Assembly: GCF_007994225.1 (NCBI RefSeq)
Contig: NZ_VLLL01000005.1
Location: 1,411,142-1,475,141, forward strand
Direction of reading: 5' to 3'
Length of the DNA stretch: 64,000 nt
Origin: Stackebrandtia albiflava
GTDB lineage: Bacteria > Actinomycetota > Actinomycetes > Mycobacteriales > Micromonosporaceae
The notes under the pieces were generated by a model that saw only the letters and a list, made by a program, of their open reading frames with translations, ran no database searches and had not been told where the DNA came from. The position numbers and the translations under genes are program-made. Positions 38,060 to 47,831 of the stretch are shown piece by piece (the first letter of the stretch is position 1; each line of letters opens with the position of its first letter).

Positions 38060-39672
38060 GATCGGCTGATCTCCTCGGCGGCGGCCGCCAGTCGTCGGAT
38101 TCCGTCGCCGCGGTCGCTCAACCGCAGCCACAGCAGTGGGCGCCCGCGATCCCGAAGCGCCTGCCGGTCTCCCGCGGCCTGCGCCTCCTGAAGCCGCGCG
38201 AAGTCGTAGGGACGCCCGGGAACCTCCAGCGGAGACCCCGGGTCGGCGGTGATCTGGAGGAAGACGCCCGTCGGGCGGCCCCCCTTGTGGAACTGACCGG
38301 TGGAGTGCAGGAACCTCGGTCCCCACCCGAACGTCACGGGGGCGTCGACGACCCGCGCGAGGAGCCGCCGCAGGCCGGCGGCCTCGGCGTCGCCCTCGCG
38401 GTCCAGGTACGCCATGACGGCCAGGTACCCCTCCGGGCCGACCTGCCCGGCCAGGTCCCGTAGCGCGGCCGTCAGGTCGCCGGCGTCGGTGCCGAAGCCC
38501 TCCACCGTGCCGTCACGGAACGCCGGTTCCTCCGCCGGGACACCCGATTCGAGGATGCGCTTGGTGTTGTCCTTGCTCTCGGCGACGTTGGGCTGGTCGA
38601 ACGGGTCGATTCCCAACAGCCGCCCGGCGAACGCGGTGGCCGCCTCCCAGCACAGGAACTGCGCGCCCAGTGGCCCGTTGACCGCCACGTCCGGTGCCTC
38701 GGGGCGGGAACCACCGGGGAACCCCGGCGGCTTGGCACCGCCCACCAGCACCGAGAGCACGCCGTCGGCGCGCGCACCGGGCGCGTCGGGCGACTCGACG
38801 ACCACCGGGAGGACTCCCGTGCCGCCCTTGCCGGTGGACTCGGCCAGCAGTTGCTCCACCCAGTCGCCCAGGCCGACGATGCCACTGCCGTCGTCGGCGA
38901 TGCTGAACGTGGGACGCGACGCCAGCAGCGCCCCCAACAGCAGGGCCGGGTTCTCGGGCGGATCGGCGGCCAGAGTGGCGGCGAACGTCTCCGCGTCGTC
39001 GAGCAGTTCGGCGACGTCGACACCCGCCAACGCGGCCGGTACCAGTCCGAACGCGGTGAGGGCGGAATAGCGGCCACCCACGTCCGGGTCGGCCAGGAAC
39101 ACGTGTGCGCCCATCGCGGTGGCCAGCTGCTCCAGAGGCGAGGCGGGATCGGTCACCACGACGAAGTGCCCGCCCACGTCGGCGATACCCGCGTCGGTGA
39201 ACGCCTGCACCCACACCCGGCGCAGCGACTCGGTCTCCACGGTGCCGCCCGACTTACTGGACACCACCACGACGGTACGTTCCAGCGGCGCGGCGGCCAG
39301 GGCGTCGCGGATCTGACCCGGATCGGTGGTGTCGAGGACCGTCAACGGCCGGTCGAGGGTCCGGCAGATCACCTCCGGCGCCAGCGACGATCCGCCCATG
39401 CCCGCCAGCACCACCCGGTCGACGCCCGAACCGGCCAGGGCGTCGCGCACCCGGGCGAGTTCGGGGAGCAGCCGGCGGCTGCGGGTGAACGTGTCCACCC
39501 ATCCCAGCCGGATCGCCGCCTCGGCCTCCGCCTCCGGGCCCCACAGGGTGGCGTCGGCGGCGGCGAGCCGGCGCGGCACGTCGTCGCCGACGAGTCGCCG
39601 CACCGCGTCGTCCACATCGACGCCGGTGGTGACGGAGAGTCCGCCCGCGGCGTCCATTCGAGTCTCGGCCAT
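38056..39672 (-). CDS. pgi: Glucose-6-phosphate isomerase
   Basis: 538 residues. [25 protein letters not shown] and the sugar-phosphate SIS fold in two lobes are visible, with [10 protein letters not shown] and the catalytic-region [10 protein letters not shown] near the C-terminus. It interconverts glucose 6-phosphate and fructose 6-phosphate. It starts one base after tal ends and overlaps zwf by 4 bases. This is the type found in actinobacterial pentose phosphate operons. Confidence 0.92.
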   Translation of the reverse strand: MAETRMDAAGGLSVTTGVDVDDAVRRLVGDDVPRRLAAADATLWGPEAEAEAAIRLGWVDTFTRSRRLLPELARVRDALAGSGVDRVVLAGMGGSSLAPEVICRTLDRPLTVLDTTDPGQIRDALAAAPLERTVVVVSSKSGGTVETESLRRVWVQAFTDAGIADVGGHFVVVTDPASPLEQLATAMGAHVFLADPDVGGRYSALTAFGLVPAALAGVDVAELLDDAETFAATLAADPPENPALLLGALLASRPTFSIADDGSGIVGLGDWVEQLLAESTGKGGTGVLPVVVESPDAPGARADGVLSVLVGGAKPPGFPGGSRPEAPDVAVNGPLGAQFLCWEAATAFAGRLLGIDPFDQPNVAESKDNTKRILESGVPAEEPAFRDGTVEGFGTDAGDLTAALRDLAGQVGPEGYLAVMAYLDREGDAEAAGLRRLLARVVDAPVTFGWGPRFLHSTGQFHKGGRPTGVFLQITADPGSPLEVPGRPYDFARLQEAQAAGDRQALRDRGRPLLWLRLSDRGDGIRRLAAAAEEISRS

Positions 39673-39673
39673 G

Positions 39674-40789
39674 TCAGCTCCGTGCCTGCTCGGCCAGGGC
39701 CTCGCTGACGCCGTCGAGGAGCTCGTCCCAGCTCTTGGCGAACTTCTCGACCCCCTCGCGTTCCAGGGTCTCGATGACGTCCCGGTAGTCGACGCCCAGC
39801 GCCGCGAGCGAGTCCATCACGGCGGCGGCCTCGGTGTAGTTGCCCGAGACGGTGTCGCCGGAGACCTCACCGTGGTCGGCGAACGCGTCCAGTGTCGCCT
39901 GCGGCATCGTGTTCACCGATCCGGGGACGACCAGGTCCTCCACGTACATGGTGTCCTTGTAGTCCGGGTTCTTCGACGACGTCGAGGCCCACAGCGGACG
40001 CTGCGGCAGCGCCCCGGCGCCCGCCAGGGCGTGCCAGCGGGGCGAGTCGAACGCCTCGGTGTACGCCTTGTGCGCCAGCCGGGCGTTGGCCACCGCGGCC
40101 TTGCCCTTGGCGGCGGTGGCGGCCTCGCCACCGATGGCGTCGAGCCGCTTGTCGATCTCGGTGTCCACCCGGGACACGAAGAACGACGCCACCGACGCCA
40201 TCGTCGACAGGTCGTGGCCCGCCTTGTGCGCGCGTTCCATGCCCTCGAAGAAGGCGTCCATCACCTGCTTGTAGCGGTCGAGCCCGAAGATGAGCGTGAC
40301 GTTGACGCTGATGCCCTCCGCCAGGACCGCGCTGATGGCGGGAAGCCCTGCGGTGGTCGCCGGGATCTTGATGAACAGGTTCGGGCGGTCGACCGCCCAC
40401 CACAGTGCCTTGGCCTCGGCGACGGTGCGTTCGGTGTCGTGCGCCAGACGGGGGTCCACCTCGATCGACACCCGGCCGTCGACGCCCCCGGAGGAGTCGT
40501 AGACGGTGCGCAGGACGTCGCAGGCCCACCGCACGTCGTACGTGGTGACGGCCCTGGCGGCCTCGTCCACCGACACGCCCCGCAGCCGCAGTTCCTGCAA
40601 CTGGGTCTGGTAGTCGTCGCCCGCGAAGATCGCGTTGGCGAAGATTGTCGGGTTGCTCGTGACGCCCACGACGTGCCGGTCGTCCCGCAGTTCCGCGAGG
40701 TTCCCCGACGACAGTCGTTGACGGGAGATGTCGTCCAGCCACACGGCCACACCGGCGGCCGACAGGTCTCCCAGACGATCCTTCGACAT
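39674..40789 (-). CDS. tal: Transaldolase
   Basis: 371 residues. [12 protein letters not shown] and the Schiff-base lysine in LFIKIPAT (near residue 138) identify the actinobacterial transaldolase class. [11 protein letters not shown] and [10 protein letters not shown] follow. It exchanges dihydroxyacetone units between sugar phosphates. AGGAG lies 6 bases before the ATG. It lies 30 bases after tkt. Confidence 0.95.
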   Translation of the reverse strand: MSKDRLGDLSAAGVAVWLDDISRQRLSSGNLAELRDDRHVVGVTSNPTIFANAIFAGDDYQTQLQELRLRGVSVDEAARAVTTYDVRWACDVLRTVYDSSGGVDGRVSIEVDPRLAHDTERTVAEAKALWWAVDRPNLFIKIPATTAGLPAISAVLAEGISVNVTLIFGLDRYKQVMDAFFEGMERAHKAGHDLSTMASVASFFVSRVDTEIDKRLDAIGGEAATAAKGKAAVANARLAHKAYTEAFDSPRWHALAGAGALPQRPLWASTSSKNPDYKDTMYVEDLVVPGSVNTMPQATLDAFADHGEVSGDTVSGNYTEAAAVMDSLAALGVDYRDVIETLEREGVEKFAKSWDELLDGVSEALAEQARS

Positions 40790-40819
40790 TGAAAGCTCCT
40801 TAGTGTTGACGTCCCGGGC

Positions 40820-42904
40820 TCACGCCACGTTGGCCAGCGACTGCCGTGCCGCCGTCACCACGTGGTCGACGGTGAACCCGAACTCGGCGAACAGCCTCTC
40901 GTAGGGCGCGCTGGCCCCGAAGTGCTCCAGGCTCACCGCGACACCGGCGTCACCGATGAGGTCGCGCCACGGCATCGCGATGCCGGCCTCCACGCTGACC
41001 CGTGCCTTCACCGTCGGCAGCAGCACGCTGTCACGGTAGGCGGCGTCCTGCGCGTCGAACCACTCCCGACACGGCATCGACACGACCCGGGTGGCGACGC
41101 CCTCGGACTCCAGGCGTTCCCGCGCCTCCAGCGCCAGCGCGACCTCGCTGCCGGTGGCGATCAGGATGACCTGCGGTTCGGCGGCGTCGGCGTCGGCCAG
41201 GATGTAGCCGCCCTTGAGGACACCCTCGGCCGAACCCAGCTTCGAACGGTCCAGCGTGGGAACGTTCTGCCTGGTCAACGCCAGCCCGGTGGGACGGTCG
41301 TTGTGCTCCAGCGCCGCCCGCCACGCCCACACCGTCTCGTTGGCGTCGGCGGGACGCACCACGTCGAGGCCTGGGATGGCCCGCAGGGCCGCCAGGTGCT
41401 CCACCGGTTGGTGGGTGGGGCCGTCCTCGCCCAGACCGATCGAGTCGTGCGTCCACACGAACACCACGGGGGCGTGCATGAGCGCCGCCAGCCGGACGGC
41501 GGGCCGCATGTAGTCGCTGAACACCAGGAAGGTGCCGCCGTACGGGCGGGTGCCGCCGTGAAGGGCGATCCCGTTGCAGATCGCCGCCATGGCGTGTTCC
41601 CTGATTCCGAAGTGGAGAGTCCTGCCGTAGGGGTTGCCGGGGAACTTCTTGCTGGCGCGTTCGGTGGGGAGGAAGGACGGCTCGCCCTCCATGGTGGTGT
41701 TGTTGCTGCCGGCGAGGTCGGCGGAACCGCCCCACAGCTCCGGCAGCGTCCCGGCCAGGGCCGTCAACACCTTCCCCGACGCCGCGCGGGTCGCCACGCC
41801 CTTCTCGTCGGCCTCGAAGTGGGGCAGGGCGTCGGTCCACCCGGCCGGGAGTTCCCGGCGGGAGATCCGGTGGTGCAGTTCCCTGCGCTCCGGGTTCGCC
41901 TCGGCCCAGGCGTCGAACTCCGACTGCCACGCCTGCCGGGCGGCCTTGCCGCGTGCCCGCACCTCACGGGCGTGGGCCAGCACCTCGGCGGGCACGTCGA
42001 ACGCGCCGTCGGCGTCGTAGCCGAGGATCTGCCGGGTCGCGGCGGCCTCGTCGGCGCCCAGCTTGGAACCGTGGATGCCGCCGGTGTTCTGCTTGGTGGG
42101 CGCGGGCCAGCCGATGATCGTCCGCAACGCGATGAACGACGGCTTGTCGGTGACCGCCTTGGCCGCCTCCAACGCCTCGAACAGTTCCGCGACGTTCTCG
42201 TGGTAGTCGCCGTCACCGCGCCAGTCCACCGTCTGGGTGTGCCACCCGTACGCGTCGTACCGGGCGGCGACGTCCTCGGCCAGCGCCACCCGGGTGTCGT
42301 CCTCGATCGAGATCTCGTTCTGGTCGTAGATCATCACGAGGTTGCCCAGCTCCTGGACACCGGCGAGCGCACTGGCCTCGTGGCTGATGCCCTCCTGGAT
42401 GTCCCCGTCGGAGCAGATCACGTAGACGTGGTGGTCGAACGGCGACTTGCCCGGAGCGGCGTCCGGGTCGAACAGGCCGCGTTCCCGGCGGGCGGCCATG
42501 GCCATGCCGACGGCGTTGGCGATGCCCTGGCCCAGCGGACCCGTCGTGGTCTCCACGCCCACCGTGTGGCCGTGCTCGGGGTGGCCGGGGGTCTTGGACC
42601 CCCACTGGCGGAGGGACTTCAGATCGTCCAGCTCCAGGCCGTACCCCGACAGGTAGAGCTGAATGTACAACGTCAGGCTGGAGTGGCCGGCCGACAGTAC
42701 GAACCGGTCGCGGCCCGCCCAGTCCGGATCGGACGGGTCGTGACGCATCACGCGCTGGAACAGCAGGTACGCGGCCGGCGCGAGACTCATGGCGGTCCCC
42801 GGGTGCCCGTTGCCCGCCTTCTCCACCGCGTCGATCGCGAGGACCCGCACGGCGTCCACCGCCCGCTGATCTAGTTCGGACCAATCAAATGCCGCAGTAG
42901 ACAC
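40820..42904 (-). CDS. tkt: Transketolase
   Basis: 694 residues from GTG 42904 with GAGGAGG 7 bases upstream. The thiamine diphosphate motif is seen in ICSDGDIQEG, with GNGHPGTAMS at the N-terminus and GEDGPTHQPVEHLA in the pyrimidine-binding domain. It transfers two-carbon units between sugar phosphates. It is the first gene of the pentose phosphate operon and divergent from ctaB. Confidence 0.95.
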   Translation of the reverse strand: MSTAAFDWSELDQRAVDAVRVLAIDAVEKAGNGHPGTAMSLAPAAYLLFQRVMRHDPSDPDWAGRDRFVLSAGHSSLTLYIQLYLSGYGLELDDLKSLRQWGSKTPGHPEHGHTVGVETTTGPLGQGIANAVGMAMAARRERGLFDPDAAPGKSPFDHHVYVICSDGDIQEGISHEASALAGVQELGNLVMIYDQNEISIEDDTRVALAEDVAARYDAYGWHTQTVDWRGDGDYHENVAELFEALEAAKAVTDKPSFIALRTIIGWPAPTKQNTGGIHGSKLGADEAAATRQILGYDADGAFDVPAEVLAHAREVRARGKAARQAWQSEFDAWAEANPERRELHHRISRRELPAGWTDALPHFEADEKGVATRAASGKVLTALAGTLPELWGGSADLAGSNNTTMEGEPSFLPTERASKKFPGNPYGRTLHFGIREHAMAAICNGIALHGGTRPYGGTFLVFSDYMRPAVRLAALMHAPVVFVWTHDSIGLGEDGPTHQPVEHLAALRAIPGLDVVRPADANETVWAWRAALEHNDRPTGLALTRQNVPTLDRSKLGSAEGVLKGGYILADADAAEPQVILIATGSEVALALEARERLESEGVATRVVSMPCREWFDAQDAAYRDSVLLPTVKARVSVEAGIAMPWRDLIGDAGVAVSLEHFGASAPYERLFAEFGFTVDHVVTAARQSLANVA

Positions 42905-43268
42905 CGGTACGCCTCCTCAAGGCAACGACAACAGACACGCAAGACGATACCCACCGGGATCGCCCGACCGGCGCACCGTGACCGGAAGTTCGCGATCGGC
43001 GGACGCCCCACCACCGGACACACCCGTCCCGACCAGCCCCGTACGGCGCCGCCCGGTCGGACACGTGATGCAGCCCATGAGGACCTCCTACCCCGAAAGG
43101 GTGATGCGGTCACGGTGAGCCGGGCCACCCGCCCGGCCCCGGGCACCCGCCGCGCCGGCGCCCGGCCACCCCGGCCGCAGGCCAGGCGGTGTACCGGTGA
43201 TGCGACGCGGCCGACGATCCCCAACCCCGCCAGCACACCTGAACCAGGTGCTAATACGCTCTTCCACG
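42905..43268. other. 364-base divergent promoter region between tkt and ctaB
   Basis: No gene was recognised. On the minus strand a TATCGT hexamer (plus 42944-42949) may be the tkt -10. On the plus strand CTAATACGCT (43251-43260) ends about 8 bases before the first ctaB ATG and could be a -10 for a near-leaderless message. AGGACCTCCT at about 43080 is a small dyad. Confidence 0.4.
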
Positions 43269-44273
43269 ATGCGTAGAAATTTGATGTCCGCGAGCGACGT
43301 CGCCCCCCGGGCGGCCGACACCGCGCCGCGAACGCTGATCATCACCACCGGGTCGGGCGGACAGCCGCCGACGCCACCGGGGCGGCCCCCCGTGGGCGCG
43401 GTCGTCAAGGCGTACATCGCGTTGACCAAGCCCCGGATCGTGGAGCTGCTGCTCATCACCGCGGTCCCGGCGATGTTCCTGGCCGCCCGGCTGCACCGCG
43501 ACGGACTGCCCGACCTGCTGACCGTCCTGATCGTGGTGGTCGGCGGTGCCATGGCGGCCGGTGCCGCGAACGCGCTCAACTGCTACATCGACCGCGACAT
43601 CGACCAGCTCATGCGGCGGACGTCGCGACGCCCGATCCCGCAGCACGCGATCCCGCCGGTCAACGCGCTGGTGTTCGGGCTGATCCTGGGCGTCGTGTCG
43701 GTCGCCCTCATCTGGGCGACCACCAACATGTTGGCCGCGTTGCTGACGCTCGGCGCGATCGCCTACTACGACGTCGTCTACACGATGTGGCTCAAGCGCA
43801 CCACCGCGGCCAACACCGTGTGGGGCGGGGTGTGCGGTGCCGCGCCGGTGCTGATCGGGTGGGCGGCCGTCACCGGCGGTCTGTCCTGGGAGGCGTGGCT
43901 GCTCTTCGCGGTCGTCTTCTTCTGGCAGCCGCCGCACTTCTACGCACTGGCGATCAAGTACAAGGACGACTACGCGGCGGCCGGGATCCCGATGCTGCCG
44001 GTGGTGGCGTCACTGCGGCGGGTCGGCCTGGAGTCGGTGGTGTACGCCTGGCTGACCCTCGCCACCTCGCTGGCGTTGTGGCCGTTGGCGACGACCCCGC
44101 TCTACGGCGCCGTCGCCCTGGTCACCGGCGGGATGTTCTGCGTGGAGGCCCACCGCATGCACGGCCGGGCCCGCCGGGGCGAACCCGTCAAGCCGATGCG
44201 GTTGTTCCACTGGTCGACCTCCTACCTCACCCTGCTGTTCGTCGCCGTCGCCGTGGACTCGTTCCTGCTGTGA
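43269..44273 (+). CDS. ctaB: Protoheme IX farnesyltransferase (heme O synthase)
   Basis: 334 residues from ATG 43269; ATG 43284 is a second candidate and neither has a ribosome binding site. About nine membrane helices. The prenyl diphosphate motif [12 protein letters not shown] (NxxxDxxxD) is near residue 100 and [12 protein letters not shown] near residue 235. It farnesylates heme b to heme O for cytochrome oxidase. The -10-like TACGCT at 43255 would put the transcript start almost at the first ATG. The ctaB next to tkt order is conserved in actinobacteria. ctaA is found nearby at 46081. Confidence 0.92.
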   Translation: MRRNLMSASDVAPRAADTAPRTLIITTGSGGQPPTPPGRPPVGAVVKAYIALTKPRIVELLLITAVPAMFLAARLHRDGLPDLLTVLIVVVGGAMAAGAANALNCYIDRDIDQLMRRTSRRPIPQHAIPPVNALVFGLILGVVSVALIWATTNMLAALLTLGAIAYYDVVYTMWLKRTTAANTVWGGVCGAAPVLIGWAAVTGGLSWEAWLLFAVVFFWQPPHFYALAIKYKDDYAAAGIPMLPVVASLRRVGLESVVYAWLTLATSLALWPLATTPLYGAVALVTGGMFCVEAHRMHGRARRGEPVKPMRLFHWSTSYLTLLFVAVAVDSFLL

Positions 44274-44357
44274 CGGTGGCCGACCGCCGTATCCCCCACG
44301 GCCGAGGTCTCGAAGACCACCCTTTGAAGGCCACCCCCTTGAAGGACGTGTGTGTGA

Positions 44358-45224
44358 ATGCCGACCGTCGCGATCGTCACCTGTGACGCCCTGCCCGAGC
44401 TCGACCCCGACGAGGCGCGCCTGTTGCCGGCCCTGCGGGAGTCGGGAGTGGAGGCGGTTCCGGCGGTGTGGAGCGACCCGCGGGTGGACTGGTCGGAGTT
44501 CGACCTGTCGGTGATCCGTTGCCCCTGGGACTACCCCGAACGCCGCGACGAGTTCCTCGCCTGGTCGAGACGCGTACCCCGGCTCGCCAACCCGGCGCCG
44601 GTCCTGGAGTGGAACACCGACAAGCGGTACCTCGTCGACCTCGCGGCGGCGGGCGTGCCGGTGGTGCCGACGACCCGGCTGCCACCCGGGGGCGGGATCG
44701 CACTGCCGTCGGTCGGCGAGTGGGTACTCAAACCCGCCGTCGGTGCGGGCAGCCGTAACGCCGGCCGCTACGTGATGGACGACCCCGAGCAGAACCGCCA
44801 GGCACACGAACACGTCCACCGACTGCACCGCGGTGGCGCGACGGTGCTCGCGCAGCCGTACCAACCGGACGTCGACGTCAACGGCGAGAAGGCCCTGATG
44901 TTCCTGGGCGGGACCTACTCGCACGCCATCCGCAAGGGCGCGATGCTGGACGGCCCCTACCGTGGCATGGAGTCGCTGTACAAGTCGGAACGGATCACCG
45001 CCACCACGGCCACCGACGCCGAGCGGGACCTCGCCGCACGCGCGCTGGCCGCCGTCCCCACCGACGGCGTACCGCTGCTTTACGGCCGGGTCGACCTGGT
45101 GGAGTCGGCCGTGGGAACCGTCGTGCTGGAGGTCGAGGTGGCGGAGCCGTCGCTGTTCCTCGGCTGGGATCCGCCCGCCGCCCACCGCGTGGCGGCGGCG
45201 ATCACGGCACGGCTGGCCGGCTGA
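44358..45224 (+). CDS. ATP-grasp domain protein of unknown substrate
   Basis: 288 residues. The N-terminal IVTCDALPELDPDEARLL and FDLSVIRCPWDYPER are followed by an ATP-grasp domain with WVLKPAVGAGSRN (nucleotide loop), AQPYQPDV and a metal-binding VVLEVEVAEPSLFL end. Related proteins include the cycloserine ligase DcsG and RimK-like ligases. No biosynthetic partner genes are nearby, so the substrate cannot be named. The leader has two copies of TTGAAGG. Its stop codon directly abuts the stop codon of the convergent protease gene. Confidence 0.82.
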   Translation: MPTVAIVTCDALPELDPDEARLLPALRESGVEAVPAVWSDPRVDWSEFDLSVIRCPWDYPERRDEFLAWSRRVPRLANPAPVLEWNTDKRYLVDLAAAGVPVVPTTRLPPGGGIALPSVGEWVLKPAVGAGSRNAGRYVMDDPEQNRQAHEHVHRLHRGGATVLAQPYQPDVDVNGEKALMFLGGTYSHAIRKGAMLDGPYRGMESLYKSERITATTATDAERDLAARALAAVPTDGVPLLYGRVDLVESAVGTVVLEVEVAEPSLFLGWDPPAAHRVAAAITARLAG

Positions 45225-46031
45225 TCACACCACCCTGGCCGACCACAGCAGACTGGTCACCAGGACGCCCAGCCCGTTCGTGGCCCAGTGGAGGCCCGCC
45301 GCCGCGATCACGCTCCCGGAGCGGCGGCGCAGTTCACACAGCAGCCATCCGGCCAGCCCGGTGAAGGCGACCACTCCGGCGATCAACACGATCCGTGCCC
45401 CCGGCCCCGAACCCAGGACCACGGTCACCAGTCGGTTCGCGCCCAGTGCCGCGGCCGGGAGGATGTGCCACAGGCCGAACAGCACCGACGAGATCGACAC
45501 GGCGAGCCAGCCGTTGCGGTGGCGACCGAGTAGTCCCAACAGGACACCCCGGAAGACGACCTCCTCCAACAGGATGGTGCCCAACGGTATGAACACCAGT
45601 GCCGTCAGCAGGGCCGCGCCCGCCGGAAGCTGGTAACGCCCGTCCAGGAACGCCTGGCGGGTCACCGGCACGGCCACCGCGACCAGGTAGACCACGGCCA
45701 CGGCCGCCACCGCCACCAGGGCGTACTTCAGGCCGCGCCACCAGGTGCGGCGTGATAGGCCCAGATCGTGCCAGGTGAGACCGCTGCGCCGCGCCAGCAG
45801 GATCAGTCCGAGCGCGACCACCGGTTCGACGACCGTGCCGGTGTGACCCGGGCCGAGCCGGTTGGCGACGCTGACGGCGGCCAACGCGGCCACCACCACG
45901 GCCAGGACCGTCAGGACGCGACGGTTGTGGGTCACGCGCCGCCACACCGACACCGCCGAGCGCCATGAGAGCGACCACGGGCCGTGTGACGTGCGGGAAC
46001 CGGTCGAAAAGGTGTCGGGGGAGAGCGCCAC
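45225..46031 (-). CDS. CPBP family intramembrane metalloprotease
   Basis: About 268 residues from GTG 46031; the start is uncertain and shorter versions are possible. Six to eight membrane helices. The three CPBP/Rce1 motifs are present: EEVVFRG (EExxxR), FGLWH (FxxxH) and HWATN (HxxxN). Such proteases cleave within membranes, in bacteria often for bacteriocin immunity, prenylated or other peptide processing. The substrate is unknown. Its stop TGA forms a TGATCA palindrome with that of the neighbouring gene. Confidence 0.85.
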   Translation of the reverse strand: MALSPDTFSTGSRTSHGPWSLSWRSAVSVWRRVTHNRRVLTVLAVVVAALAAVSVANRLGPGHTGTVVEPVVALGLILLARRSGLTWHDLGLSRRTWWRGLKYALVAVAAVAVVYLVAVAVPVTRQAFLDGRYQLPAGAALLTALVFIPLGTILLEEVVFRGVLLGLLGRHRNGWLAVSISSVLFGLWHILPAAALGANRLVTVVLGSGPGARIVLIAGVVAFTGLAGWLLCELRRRSGSVIAAAGLHWATNGLGVLVTSLLWSARVV

Positions 46032-46080
46032 GCCGCCGAAGGGTACGCGATGAACCTGGCGATAACCTGCAGGGTCGTCG

Positions 46081-47019
46081 TCAGGGCGTGGCGGCGGCCT
46101 CGGGCTCGGCCTCGGTCGCCACCCGGCGCTCCTGCGCGGGCACCTCCGGGGCACCCGTCCGCTCCCGGCAGGTGAGGAGCACGTGCAGCGCGGCGAGCCA
46201 CAGCAGTGCCGCCCCCAGCATGTGCGCGCCGACCAGGATCACCGGCAATCCGGTGAAGAACTGCACGAAACCGATGACGCTCTGACCGATCTCGACGGCG
46301 GTCAGCACCCACAGCGCGGTCCGGACCCGTCGAGGTGCCCGGAGCGCCGCGGCGGCCAGGACCGCGCCCACCGTCAGGCCGATCAGCAGGAACACCGAGT
46401 CGGCGTGCAACTGGGCGAGCAGCGCCGAGTCCAGGGGGATGCGGGGCGACGCGGGATCACCGGCGTGGGGGCCGCTGCCGGTCACCAGCACACCCACGAC
46501 GATCGTCACCAGGGCGGCGGCGACCACGAACGCCGCCAGCAGCCGGAACGGGCCGGGGACCACCGGGCGGGCCTCGCCGTCGGGTTCACCGGCGCGCACA
46601 TACCCGGTGTAGGCGGCCGCGAGCACGGCGATGGTCACGAGGAAGTGGCAGCTCACGACCCACGGATTCAGGCCGGTCTCCACGGTGATCATGCCGATGA
46701 GGGCCTGGGCGGGCACGCCGACGGCCACCAGCAGGGCGGGCCGGATCAGTGAGGCCCGGCGCGGTCGCCGCAGAATGGTCGCCAGCAAGGTCGCGGCGGC
46801 GACGACGCCGACCACGACCCCGAACAGCCGGTTGCCCCACTCGATGTAGCCGTGAATGCCCATCGCGGGCGTGACGTGGAAGGCCCCCGGCTGGCAGTTC
46901 GGCCAGCTCGGGCAACCCAGGCCCGAACCGGTGAGGCGGACGGCCCCTCCGGTTACCACGATCATGACGTTGACGACGACGTTGAGCAGACTCAGCCGCC
47001 GCACCCACATTGGTGACAC
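46081..47019 (-). CDS. ctaA: Heme A synthase (CtaA/COX15)
   Basis: 312 residues from GTG 47019 (ATG 47010 also possible), with eight membrane helices. The first external loop has the GCPSWPNC disulfide pair typical of Gram-positive CtaA, and conserved histidines occur in IHGYIEWGNR, VVSCHF, QLHADS and VGAHML. It oxidises heme O to heme A for the terminal oxidase, following CtaB. TATCGT lies about 7 bases before the start, so the message may be leaderless. It is divergent from the suf operon. Confidence 0.9.
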   Translation of the reverse strand: MSPMWVRRLSLLNVVVNVMIVVTGGAVRLTGSGLGCPSWPNCQPGAFHVTPAMGIHGYIEWGNRLFGVVVGVVAAATLLATILRRPRRASLIRPALLVAVGVPAQALIGMITVETGLNPWVVSCHFLVTIAVLAAAYTGYVRAGEPDGEARPVVPGPFRLLAAFVVAAALVTIVVGVLVTGSGPHAGDPASPRIPLDSALLAQLHADSVFLLIGLTVGAVLAAAALRAPRRVRTALWVLTAVEIGQSVIGFVQFFTGLPVILVGAHMLGAALLWLAALHVLLTCRERTGAPEVPAQERRVATEAEPEAAATP

Positions 47020-47083
47020 GTGTTCACGATACGGGCGTGTCCTGGCTCACTGACCCCCGGTTGGCGGCCCGAAGCGAAATAAG

Positions 47084-47097
47084 CAACACTTGGGTTG
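47084..47097 (+). promoter_or_regulatory. SufR operator (CAAC-N6-GTTG)
   Basis: The perfect inverted repeat CAAC-ACTTGG-GTTG ends on the first base of the sufR start codon. It has the same form as the SufR site known in cyanobacteria. TTGGCG at 47061-47066 may be the -35, so binding would block transcription of the suf operon. Confidence 0.75.
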
Positions 47098-47831
47098 TGG
47101 AAAACGAGGCGACCCGGCAGCCCTCCGGCTGCGGAACCCCTGACGGGCAGACCCGTCAGCGGGTCGCCGAACTGCTGCTCGAAAACGGCCGGGCCACCGC
47201 CCGGCAGCTCGCCGCCGCACTGGGGATCAGCCAGGTCGCGGTGCGCAGGCACCTCGACGCCATGGCCGCCGACGGACTCGTGGAACACCGCGAGCCGCAG
47301 GCCGCCGCGGGCAGGGGGAGGGGCCGCCCGGCCCGCACGTACCGGCTCACCGAGGCCGCCCGTGAGACCTTCGGGCACCACTACGACGACATGGCCACCC
47401 AGGCGCTGCGGTGGATACACCGCCACGGCGGACCCGCCGCGGTGAGCGCGTTCGCCGCCGAGCAGGTGGCGCCGCTCGAGGAGCGGTGCCGCACCGCGAT
47501 GGACGGCGCCGACGACCACCCGGTCGCCCGCGCCTCCGCGCTCGCGCGCGCACTGTCGGCCGAAGGATACGTGGCCACCGCCAAGGCGCTCGCCAACGGC
47601 GGGCAGTTGTGCCAGCACCACTGCCCGGTGGCGCACGTCGCCGCCGAGTTCCCGCAGCTGTGCGAGGCCGAGACCCAGGTGATCGGCCGGCTGGTCGGTC
47701 ACCACGTGCAACGACTGGCCACGATCGCCAACGGGGACGGCGTCTGCACCACCTACATCCCGGGTGCCTCCGCAGCCGGGCTACAGTCCACAACCGCACA
47801 CATCGAATCGCCGCAGGTGAGGAACCCATGA
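47097..47831 (+). CDS. sufR: Fe-S cluster-sensing repressor SufR
   Basis: 244 residues from GTG 47097. The winged helix-turn-helix ([24 protein letters not shown], split here by helices) is near residues 40-65. The C-terminal cysteines at about 172, 176 and 189 (CQHHC and QLC) are spaced as in SufR and hold a [4Fe-4S] cluster. Holo-SufR represses suf genes; cluster loss derepresses them. The gene opens the suf operon and overlaps sufB by 4 bases. Autoregulation follows from the operator at its own start. A leaderless message is likely. Confidence 0.9.
   Translation: MENEATRQPSGCGTPDGQTRQRVAELLLENGRATARQLAAALGISQVAVRRHLDAMAADGLVEHREPQAAAGRGRGRPARTYRLTEAARETFGHHYDDMATQALRWIHRHGGPAAVSAFAAEQVAPLEERCRTAMDGADDHPVARASALARALSAEGYVATAKALANGGQLCQHHCPVAHVAAEFPQLCEAETQVIGRLVGHHVQRLATIANGDGVCTTYIPGASAAGLQSTTAHIESPQVRNP

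Noticed and set aside
36323-38191. Long plus-strand open frame of 622 codons opposite zwf and opcA
   Set aside because: Shadow of well-identified genes on the other strand; no motif and low-complexity Arg/Val/His composition.
40862-42874. Long plus-strand open frame of 670 codons opposite tkt
   Set aside because: It is the complement shadow of transketolase in a high-GC genome; its composition (Val, Gly, Arg, His rich) has no protein-like motif.
42905-43268. tRNA or small RNA gene between tkt and ctaB
   Set aside because: No cloverleaf, T-loop GTTCGA-like motif or strong terminator was found in this interval.
44358-45224. Cycloserine or other antibiotic biosynthesis gene cluster
   Set aside because: The ATP-grasp protein resembles DcsG, but flanking genes are heme synthesis and a membrane protease; no other biosynthetic genes are present.
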